A program made the translations under genes and the position numbers. DNA of 16,358 nucleotides from the NCBI GenBank assembly GCA_000151295.1, contig GG745336.1, positions 819,511 to 835,868 of the forward strand. Direction: 5' to 3'. Positions 9,495 to 16,358 of this stretch are shown here, in pieces (position 1 is the first letter of the stretch; each line of letters opens with the position of its first letter). The notes under the pieces were generated by a model. It saw nothing but the letters and a program-made list of their open reading frames with translations. It had not been told where the DNA came from and made no database searches. Origin of the DNA: Allomyces macrogynus ATCC 38327 (Eukaryota; Blastocladiomycota; Blastocladiomycetes; Blastocladiales; Blastocladiaceae).

Positions 9495-10372
9495 GATGGT
9501 GGTGCTGGAGCGGTTGGTGGGGCTGTCGAGGTGCAGAGCTACGCGGGTCAAACGCAATCGCGTCAGCCTCCGTTACCAGCGCGAAGAACAGGTGCGGGGA
9601 TAGGAAGACGAGGGAGGAAATACCAAAAGTACTCGCACCTTTGCTGCAGGACGCGTCGAAGGAGACTGCAGGGGAGAAAGGGTCGTGGGGACACGCCCGT
9701 TTTATAGCCTCCTCGGGCAATGACCTCGCACGTCGCCACGGTTATCCGGTTGTGCGACGCGGCCATGACATCGCTGTTGCTTGCCGAGGGCGAAGGGCGA
9801 TGGTGGCGCGTACTTGGCACGCACGCGTCGCCAACCGTTTGGCACGCTTCGGTGCCGCTTTGATGTGGGCGAGAATGCGCGCGCGGCAAGTTGCGGCGTC
9901 ATTTCGATCGAAAATCGAAAGAAGACCAAACCGGCGACTCCCGTGGGCATTGGTGCATGCGCGTTCGCCGCTCGTTGAGCGGTCTGGGTGACTGTTGCGT
10001 GTGGCGCCGGCGAGCCCAGGTGGCCAGCCAACCTCTCGGATGTGAATGTTCCGGGCTTTTCAGTGGCCTGTGGCGCGTCGAGGATACGCGAGGATGGATG
10101 CGAGTGCCATGCTGGTCGGGCGCTGGGTCCTGGTGACGACCAGCGCAAAGAATGCGGAGCAAAAAGTCGCATCCGAGTGGGGGATCTGAACGACTTCTCC
10201 TCACGACCTGAGGGAGCGATGGACCAGCGCTAAAGATGAAAACCGTTGGGGCTGGAATACATATTATGGACACAATCCTACACCAAGCCGGCGACGGCGA
10301 CGCGTCTCGCGCGCGTCTCCCCGCCCTCGCGTCGCCCCAAACAGGAGCACCATCCCTTTTTCGTTTCTCAGA
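9495..10372. other. Spacer between tandem SDR genes: promoter of the left copy, 3' flank of the right copy
   Basis: No gene is supportable. Open frames on both strands here are low-quality by-products of high GC. The part nearest 9495 is the 5' leader of the left SDR, with a TATA box at 9700-9706. The part nearest 10372 should hold the 3' end of the right SDR. Confidence 0.5.
9700..9706 (-). promoter_or_regulatory. TATA box of the left SDR gene
   Basis: The minus strand reads GGCTATAAAACGGG, a strong TATA element, about 206 bases upstream of the left SDR start codon. Initiation about 30 bases downstream would give a 5' leader of roughly 175 nt. The right SDR copy has no equivalent at that distance. 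Confidence 0.55.
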
Positions 10373-11304
10373 TTACAGCTTGGGCAGCGCGTTCGACTTG
10401 GGCACCTTGCGCACGCCGACGCGCGGCAGAATCGCGACCGTGTCGGCGACAAGCGACTCGTCCTCGATACACATAACCATGGCGTCGGTCACCCACTCAA
10501 TCGGGATTAGCGCCGAGTTCTTGATCATGCCGTCGAACTTGGCGTTGTTGGCGCGGTTGTTGCGCACGAGCGGCGTGTCGGTGAAGAACGGGGCCACGGC
10601 ATTGACGCGCACCTTGTTGTGCTTGGCGTACCGCGCCATCGATTTGGTAAACCCAATCACGCCGTGCTTGGCCGCACAGTAGACGGGCGCGACTGCGATA
10701 GGAACAAGACCGGCGACACTGGCCGTGTTGACGACGATCCCGCCGTGAGGGGCCATGTACTCAAGCGCGAGCTGCGTGCCGAGCACCACGGCGTTCAGGT
10801 CAATGTCGAGCACCTTCTTCCACGTCATGTTCACGTCCTTGTCGAGCTCGACCGAGTCGGAGATGCCGGCGTTGTTGACTACGACCTATACATGCGATAA
10901 CGGAAACGATTTGGTGAGCCCAACCGCTCGCGAAGCGTCAGGGATACCACGAAGACGATAAAAGCGCACATGTACTTGGCCAAAGGCCTTGATGGTCGCA
11001 TCAAACGCAGCGCGCATGTCCTCGACCGAAGTGACATCGGCGCGCACGGGAATCGCGCGCTTCTCGCCCGCGTCGGCATTGTACTTGGTTGCGAGCGCGT
11101 TTGCTGCCTCCAGGTTGATATCGACGAGCACGAGCTTGGCGCTAGAACGCGTGCCATTTGCTCGTCAATCCAAATTTCAAGGTCCACATCGAAAACGGTT
11201 GCTGCGCTGTACCCCTTGCCAAAGAGCCGGTCGCACAGCGCGTGGCCGTAGCCCGACGCGGCACCCGTGATGAGGCAGATCTTGTCGCGAACGTCGAAGA
11301 CCAT
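10373..11304 (-). CDS. Short-chain dehydrogenase/reductase (15-PGDH-like), right tandem copy, intact; three exons
   Basis: Exons 11304-11213, 11141-10970 and 10885-10373 join in frame to 258 aa, a normal classical SDR length. Introns are 71 nt (GTACAG...TAG) and 84 nt (GTGCGC...TAG). Motifs are TGAASGYG at 13-20 (cofactor loop), Asp38 in LVLVDIN (NAD preference expected), VVVNNAG at 89-95, Ser144 in NTASVAG, and Tyr157/Lys161 in YCAAK. The tetrad Asn is replaced by Asp117 in DIDL. The left neighbour is a paralogue with introns at the same two positions, so the pair arose by tandem duplication after the introns were in place. The tail has no membrane segment or peroxisomal signal and ends ALPKL. 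The substrate is unknown; resemblance to 15-hydroxyprostaglandin dehydrogenase is general and should not be taken as proof of activity. The gene is divergent from the flavoprotein-like gene at 11878. Confidence 0.92.
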
Positions 11305-11877
11305 AGTGCTTGCAGCGAGGGCCGTTGGTGGTGCTGGTGCTGGTGCTGGTGCGTGCTGGAGCTACCGCCGCGAACGATTTGCAGCAAGTTCCAACTGATG
11401 GTTCGCGCGAGCAGCAGGGATCCTGCAGAAGCTGGTGGTTGCTGTCGAGCAGCGTGCAGGAGAGAATGCCAGCGCCCGTGCCCGCTGCCAGTCCAGCTTC
11501 CTTGCTTGTCGCCTCCCTGGTGGTGGCGAAGGAAGGGGAAGCGCGTGCACATCGTGAGGCCCCAGAGGAAATCGCGCGCTTTTCGGGATCGGTCGGCTCG
11601 GCAGCTCGGCAGTTCGGCACGCTAAGTCGCCATGGATGATTTCTGAGCAGCCAGCGCGAATGGACAATTTTGTGCTCTCATTGCTTCATTTTGCCATCAA
11701 GAAGCGGGTGTTGCTCCACCACGCGCAAGAACCAGTCGCAACGGCCAGTCCGGTCCTCTCACAGCGACCGTCGCGAACGACAGCACGACGAGCACGGCGC
11801 GAACCCGCCGTGCACGGCAAACAGCAACAGCAGCGCGCGACGACAGCCTCCACACTTCAGCTTCCATTGCCTCCAAA
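11305..11877. promoter_or_regulatory. Divergent spacer between the right SDR (-) and the flavoprotein-like gene (+)
   Basis: These 573 bases separate two start codons facing away from each other and must hold both promoters. I see no TATA box for either gene. A GGTGCT repeat lies in the SDR leader at 11330-11352. Open frames through this spacer are uninterrupted GC-rich noise that also overlap the downstream gene in the wrong frame. Confidence 0.5.
11330..11352. repeat. GGTGCT hexanucleotide repeat, about 3.8 units
   Basis: Three perfect GGTGCT units and a partial fourth lie 26-48 bases upstream of the right SDR start codon, within its likely 5' leader. Confidence 0.8.
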
Positions 11878-12678
11878 ATGTCCACCAGCACACCTTCATC
11901 ATTGCCGAGTTTCATCGACCCGCTTGCCGCCGCGATCCCAACGAGCGCCGGCACCATCACGTCCCCCTTCTACGGCATTCTCGCATCGACGCGGCGGTCA
12001 GGCGGGTCCTCGGCGCACCCGCTTGCCCTCTCGCACGTGCTCGCCGATGACGGCACCGTTTTCCTCATCGCTTACGCGAGCCGCACCGCGCCTATCCTCA
12101 ACGACCTCAAACACACGAACGTCGTCGAGCTCGCCATCCAGACCCCCGGCGGGATCTGGCGCGTCGACGGGAAATCGTCCATCGCGTGCGCTCCCTCCCT
12201 GCTGATGCGGTTCCCGCCGCCACGCGTGCACCAGGAAGAAGACCCGCGGCTCTACTGGGAACGGCACCGGCTCTCCGTGTTCATGCGGCTCAGTGCCAAG
12301 CAGCGCGCGCTCTACTTGCTCCCTCCCGCGTACGAGTCGGTGCGGCACGCCAAGGAGATTGTCGCGGAAGTGCCGACGCCTGAGGGGGAGACGGTTGATG
12401 CGTTGGCGGAACGGCTGTTTGGGGTCATGTCCCTGACGTCGTCGGTGTTGAGCGCCAACTCGAGTCCGGCCGCGGGACCTGCAACGGCTCCTGTCGCGCT
12501 GCCCGCGACTAAGCAGTCCAACTTTGAGTTTGCGCTCGAGGAGTTTGTGCTCGTCGTAATTAAGCTGACCAAGGTGGATTTGCTCGAATATGGCTCGGAA
12601 GTCGCCGATTTCCAGCGGCTCGTGTGGACGCTGAACAAGGACGGGTCGTGGAGGTCAGCCGAAACGGTGTCGCCGTAG
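11878..12678 (+). CDS. Alr4036-type pyridoxamine 5'-phosphate oxidase-like FMN-binding protein, 266 aa
   Basis: This is a single-exon gene whose layout fits the FMN-binding split-barrel family (Alr4036 type), related to but distinct from true pyridoxamine-phosphate oxidase. Supporting features are ASRTAPILNDLKHTNVVEL at 67-85, equivalent to the family's S-K-ctrl-N-P-x-V-E-L strand pair. GGIWRVDGKS at 91-100 follows, in place of the W/R-x-x-G strand. Next comes YWERHRLSVFMRLSAKQRA at 126-144, and the end matches the family's closing block (VDLLEYGSE, FQRLVWTL, DGSW). A Ser/Ala/Pro-rich linker at about 190-212 separates the barrel from that last block. The substrate and reaction of fungal members are unknown, and FMN binding is inferred from the family. 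The start has good context (CAAAATGTCC). The gene is convergent with RBM22, with only 135 bases between stop codons. No targeting signal is evident. Confidence 0.75.
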   Translation: MSTSTPSSLPSFIDPLAAAIPTSAGTITSPFYGILASTRRSGGSSAHPLALSHVLADDGTVFLIAYASRTAPILNDLKHTNVVELAIQTPGGIWRVDGKSSIACAPSLLMRFPPPRVHQEEDPRLYWERHRLSVFMRLSAKQRALYLLPPAYESVRHAKEIVAEVPTPEGETVDALAERLFGVMSLTSSVLSANSSPAAGPATAPVALPATKQSNFEFALEEFVLVVIKLTKVDLLEYGSEVADFQRLVWTLNKDGSWRSAETVSP

Positions 12679-12813
12679 AGGGTCATGATGAATAGAAAGT
12701 ACACGATATCAGTGTAGAGGATCTGTTGATGTCGAACTGAAAACCATATGCGTAATGTGAATGTGCACTCCCAACAGCCCGGCCGACACGGAGCCAAAAT
12801 GTATTCACTCATT

Positions 12814-14132
12814 TCACTTGAGCAACGACGGGTCCATGGCCGCGTACCCGGACCGCTGACTCGCCGCGCCTGGTTTACTGGTCGACGCCGGCTTGGTCGG
12901 GAGTCGGCTCTTGCCCCATGCGAGCTTGATGACGCCCTCGCCCGACTGCAGCTCCTGCTCGTCGCCGCCGGCCATGGCGGCCTTGGCCATTTCGTGCTCT
13001 TCGTAGTTGACAAACGCCGACTTCTTGGCCACGGCAATGACAATCGACTTGACGACGCCGTATTGCTCGAAATGTGCTCTGAAAGTGGTGGAACCGAACG
13101 ACGTAAGTCACTCAGATGGGTTCGGGTGGCAAAAGTGTCCCCGGGACGCGTACCGAAGAATCGGCTCAGTGGTCGCGTCGTCTGGGATCTTGGTGACCAA
13201 GATGGTCACCGACTGCGCATTGCTCTGCTCGGCCTCGCGCAAGTGCCGATCGAGAATCTGTGTTCCCGACGAGGATCCTGGTTGCGGCGTGGCATGGCCC
13301 GACTTGGCGAGAAACTCGGCGAGCTTTTCCTTGTTCTTGGGCATTTCGTGCCTAGAACCCGAACCGAAGTCCCGCGGTCAGCAATAACCACTCGACGACA
13401 ACAAAATCCAGAGCCAAACGCACCGGTGTGGGCAATCGCGCCCCCGCGTGCACTTGCCCCTCAACCAAAAGCTGCAAATCGGGTTCGCCTTGCGCTTCGT
13501 CTGCGACGTATACGGTTCCCCACTCGACCGCGCCAACGCCTTGAGCGTATCCTTGGCCACCGAGTCCATTTTACCGTAATCCACGAGCCCTTTCCCGGTC
13601 TTGCTCATTTGCTCTTCGGCCGCACGCAGCGCCCACCGACGGTTAGCGTCGCCCGTCGGCAAGTCGGAGGCACCGCCAAGCATGGCGTCGCGCACGCGTG
13701 TCGACAGGCCGTATTCGAGGTCGAGCATGCAGCATTGACACGTGTTCTTGACTTTCGCACACGACGTGCAGATTTCGGTGCGCCGGTATCGCTGGCCGAC
13801 GCCGGGCAGCCACCGGTATGTCGTGTAGGGCCGCGTGCAGATCTGGGTAGGGGTGGTGGTCGGGCGTGACGGTCAGGTTCGTGATGGGTTCGGAAGGAGT
13901 GAGGAAAGCGAGCGCGCACCTTGCATGCCTGGCCCATTTCCTGGGTCGTCATGCGCATGTACGGGTTGTCGCCGAGGCACGACTCGCAGATGATGGGGAA
14001 GTCCTGTCGGGTGGTCGTTGATCAATTGTCGTCCCGAAAAAGGAGGTGGTCGCCGAGGTGCGGAGGTCGGGTTTGGCCAGCGTAACGACGGGTTCGTCGT
14101 GAACATACTTGATTCGCATTGTCGTCGGCCAT
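12814..14132 (-). CDS. RBM22: RBM22/SLT11 (ECM2-CWC2-type) pre-mRNA splicing factor; five exons
   Basis: RBM22 belongs to the Prp19-related part of the activated spliceosome and contacts U6 snRNA and the intron near the catalytic centre. Exons 14132-14109, 14003-13920, 13842-13424, 13351-13154 and 13078-12814 join in frame to 329 aa. The N-terminal zinc region includes [19 protein letters not shown] and then [38 protein letters not shown] finger follows, with C159, C167, C173 and H177 (C-x7-C-x5-C-x3-H, in CSFWLRGKC and CPHRH). An RRM covers about 223-305, with RNP2-like TILVTKIP and RNP1-like KSAFVNYE, then IKLAWGKSR. It ends MDPSLLK, without the long proline-rich tail of animal RBM22 (about 420 aa). 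The first exon codes only eight residues (MADDNANQ). Introns are 105, 77, 72 and 75 nt. Donor GTATGT of intron 1 is the best in the window. The gene is divergent from the right-edge gene. Confidence 0.93.
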
Positions 14133-14280
14133 GGTATCAAATTGCAGCGAGTCGCGTTGCTGTGCTGTTAATCTGTTGAGCAGAGTGTCGCTGGCAAACT
14201 GGTCGTGGTTGAGGTCGTTGTCGACCTTGCTGGACACGTGAGGCGAAAGCGAACGAAAGAACAGCGTAACCTGACACATG

Positions 14281-14296
14281 CTGACGTCCACGTCAG
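14281..14296. promoter_or_regulatory. Inverted repeat of CRE-like half-sites (CTGACGT-CC-ACGTCAG)
   Basis: There are two perfect 7-base arms with a 2-base spacer. Each arm contains TGACGT, the half-site bound by CREB/ATF-type bZIP proteins. It lies about 150 bases from the RBM22 start and 260 from the right-edge gene start. Binding is inferred; the symmetry is directly visible. Confidence 0.5.
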
Positions 14297-14317
14297 AGGC
14301 ACTGAATTTAGTGCCTC
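14296..14317. repeat. Perfect inverted repeat, 8-base arms GAGGCACT/AGTGCCTC, 6-base loop
   Basis: The arms at 14296-14303 and 14310-14317 are exact reverse complements around GAATTT. The repeat shares its first base with the last base of the CRE-like inverted repeat, so the two form one 37-base block. It could be a dimeric factor site or a small hairpin. No T run follows it. Confidence 0.55.
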
Positions 14318-14556
14318 ACTGTGCGCGCGACGTGGCGCACCGCGGCGCAGCACCGCTTCGCCCAGGCTGAAGCTTCTATCGGCGGAAGTTCCCTGGCTGC
14401 TCAAGCGGCGTTGGCTCCCGTTCCTTCCAGTCGGCCGTCCTTTCTTTGACCCTCTCCTGCCTCCTGCACACCGACTTCCACCGCGTGTCCACACCGGTCG
14501 CTTTCATGATCAACACAACACGGCGAGCCTGACTTGCTCAACAAGACGCCGCGGCC

Positions 14557-16358
14557 ATGGACACGGTCCTCGTGCGCGTGCCCCGCCTGTGCGGCCCGCG
14601 CCCGGACCTGCACTCGCTCCTCGACAACAAGTACCCGAACCATCCACCTGCAACACTCGGAGAAACACGACTACGCTTTCGCCGACATGCCCGTGGCCAC
14701 CACCACCACCACCACCACCACCACCACCACGGCTGGCCCGTCTGGTGGTCTGCGCCGGCATGCGTCGGCGTTCAACCTCCGTGATCCGCGCAACAAGCCG
14801 CTCCCGCCCGCACCCATCGTTGACAGCGGGCCGGCACGACCAGACAACGCCACCGCAGCTGATCCCTTCCCGGCTCTGTTGCTCGCACACGATCTGGTCC
14901 TGCCCTTGCTGCCGGCGCTCAACGATGGGGGGACGACGAGCACGGTCCTGCACCACACCGGATCGCGTCCACGGAGCCGAAGCGACCCCCGGCCGTTCTC
15001 GTCGTACATGATTGCGCGCGACGCCCTCGATCAGCAGCAGAGCACTAAGCACCCAGTACTTGCCTTGCCGCAGCTCGCCCCGCGTCCCAATGGCAGACCA
15101 GTGCCTGCGCATGACCCGCGCGTACCTTCTCCACCCAATCCCGCGGGCAGCGCCACGCTCATTCGGCTCCCGCCTGGGCGGCTGGCGAGTGTTCGCCGTG
15201 CCGACCGACCCAATACCCCAGCTTCGCTGGCATCGCGCGCGTCGCTCCAACGATCGCAGTCGACGACGCTGCACCTACCCCGCGTCGCCCCGCGCACTGA
15301 CCCGGTCGTGCGCCGCACGAGTCCCGTCGTCGAGCCCCGCGCCGTCGTGCCGCTGCACCTCGCGCACCTTGCACGCACCGAACCGCGCTCCCGGCCGAGA
15401 CGCGACAACTCGGTCCGCTTGCACGGTCCAGCAACCGCACCGCGCCCGACACTCGCGCTCCCACAACTCGCGGGCCCCGCACCGCCACCGTCAGCGCTAT
15501 TGGCGCGTCCCGCAGAACCCGACCAATTGGCGGCGGAACCGGTCGACGACGACGATGCAAGCGGGTTTTACGATACCGCGTCGGTGACCCGGATTGTCCG
15601 CTCGGCTCTGCGCGATCCGGCGCCGCCCTACCGCGACCCGGCGGCGCCGTACTTGCCGGACCTCGATCCGCAGACGGGCCGGCCGTTGACGACGGCTGCA
15701 CTGACGCTGACGCCCGAGCTCACGCAGGCCGTGCTCGCACTCATGCAGGGGCATTATATTCCGTCGCTCCGGGCCGCGCCGGGGTCGAGTTCGACTGCGT
15801 CGAGTTCAACTGCTGTGGCGGCACCGGCGCCGCCAATGACGTCGTGGACGACGGCAGCGGGAGCTATCGGCCGTGCACCCGCCGGGTCGACATCGACCAT
15901 GACCACCACAACGACGGCCCCTCTCGCGACCCTCTCGGCATGGACCGTCCTCGGCAACGCGCGCGCGGGAGCCGAGAACACGCGCGCCTACTTGTGCTAC
16001 GGCGGGATCCACGTCGCGACCCTCGCCGTCCTCCCACCCATTTCGTCCACTGACGAAGCGCCCGGGGTCGTGATCGCACTCACTCCGCGGTTACCGCTCG
16101 CCGACCTCGACCCGGGCTCGATGCCACGGAACGCCGACACCAATCTCCACGGCAACCTCGTCCTGTACCTCGTCTCGGAAAACCGCACCGTGACCATGAC
16201 CGCCAAGGACCGCGGATACGCCGCACAGATTCTCGAGTTTGTCGGGACCCGGCCCAGTGCAGCACCGCCACTGCCGGACCGGCATCGGTCAGTTACCGCC
16301 CGGAATCTGCGTCCGTCCCCGCCACGTTCATGCCCTCCGCCCCATCCTCCCCCCCGCC
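14557..16358 (+). CDS. Large Pro/Ala/Ser/Thr-rich protein of unknown function, 5' part, running off the window
   Basis: The ATG at 14557 has excellent context (GCGGCCATGG) and opens MDTVLVRVPRLCGPRPDLHS and LLDNKYPN. Near 14641 protein-like reading shifts by one frame to IHLQHSEKHDYAFADMPVA. That frame then has no stop for 572 codons, to the right edge. A single-base indel (real or sequencing) or a start at the later ATG 14687 would explain this; the gap is too small for an intron. After an 11-threonine run comes a disordered stretch (for example RNKPLPPAPI, ARPDNATAADPFPALLL, many SR/RP pairs), then an acidic patch (EPVDDDDASGFYDTASVTRI). The last part visible looks folded and beta-rich (AWTVLGNARAG, TRAYLCYGGIHVATLAVLP, NLVLYLVSENRTVTMTAKD), and then turns proline-rich again. 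I do not recognise the family. It is divergent from RBM22. Confidence 0.62.
14698..14730. repeat. (CAC)11 trinucleotide microsatellite
   Basis: Eleven perfect CAC units lie inside the right-edge gene. In the preferred frame they encode a run of 11 threonines; in the frame of the upstream ATG they would encode histidines. Repeat-length changes keep frame, but the run sits about 60 bases past the suspected frame change. Confidence 0.9.

Larger units (their letters stand above)
14133..14556. promoter_or_regulatory. Divergent spacer between RBM22 (-) and the right-edge gene (+)
   Basis: These 424 bases separate two start codons facing away from each other. They contain two adjoining perfect inverted repeats at 14281-14317, listed separately. 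No TATA box stands out for either gene. A plus-strand frame open across this spacer (14205-15011) is out of frame with the better right-edge reading and looks like noise. Confidence 0.5.

Noticed and set aside
12748..13869. Plus-strand 373-aa frame
   Set aside because: It is antisense to RBM22 and runs across four of its introns. It stays open only because of the high GC content.
14557..14784. 75-aa histidine-run protein from ATG 14557
   Set aside because: The His run comes from reading (CAC)11 in the frame that ends soon after. The neighbouring frame stays open for 572 codons, so this is more likely the start of that gene with a frame change.
14205..15011. Plus-strand 268-aa frame through the RBM22 divergent spacer
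   Set aside because: It starts in the promoter region and is out of frame with the better right-edge reading, which stays open to the window end. Its composition is Arg/Pro noise.
15031..15701. Minus-strand frames of 125-180 aa opposite the right-edge gene
   Set aside because: They are overlapping Arg/Gly/Ser-rich shadows in several frames at once, as expected opposite GC-rich coding DNA.
1..16358. tRNA, rRNA, CRISPR arrays, insertion sequences, bacterial operons
   Set aside because: None were seen. Spliced genes exclude a bacterial origin, and no direct-repeat arrays, terminal inverted repeats with transposase, or cloverleaf-like segments were found by eye.

Overview
This is nuclear DNA from a eukaryote. 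Five genes on this 16.4 kb stretch resolve into exons joined by short GT-AG introns (62-105 nt) that often carry a CTGAC branch-point-like motif. There are no bacterial ribosome-binding sites or operons. High GC in coding DNA, very short introns and tight packing suggest a fungus. A zoosporic fungus of the Allomyces (Blastocladiomycota) kind is my guess from style only, and no marker gene here proves it.

Layout, left to right. (1) 173-388 (+): a 71-aa hydrophobic protein of the IFI6/IFI27 (ISG12) type. (2) 1.17-3.4 kb (+): a decayed F-box/leucine-rich-repeat gene broken by stops and frame changes. (3) 3.86-4.26 kb (-): a C-terminal scrap that looks like a third member of the same family. (4) 4.24-6.09 kb (-): an intact five-exon COQ8/ABC1 atypical kinase with a mitochondrial presequence, for coenzyme Q synthesis. 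(5) 6.51-7.95 kb (+): a second decayed F-box/LRR copy. (6) 8.54-9.49 and 10.37-11.30 kb (-): tandem paralogous short-chain dehydrogenases with identical intron positions. The left one has three clustered indels, and both have Asp where the catalytic Asn is expected. (7) 11.88-12.68 kb (+): an FMN-binding split-barrel protein of the Alr4036 / pyridoxamine-phosphate-oxidase-like family. (8) 12.81-14.13 kb (-): a five-exon RBM22/SLT11 spliceosome protein. (9) 14.56 kb to the right edge (+): a long Pro/Ala/Ser/Thr-rich reading frame, open for 572 codons and running off the window.

The window mixes housekeeping genes (COQ8, RBM22), small metabolic genes, and wreckage of an expanded F-box/LRR family on both sides of COQ8. 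Three gene pairs are arranged head to head: COQ8 with F-box copy 2, the right SDR with the flavoprotein-like gene, and RBM22 with the right-edge gene. The last pair shares a spacer with two abutting perfect inverted repeats, one built from TGACGT half-sites. The genes do not form one pathway. I found no clear new multi-gene system. The freshest material is the conserved C-terminal module shared by the F-box relics, the SDR pair with the altered active site, and the unassigned right-edge protein.
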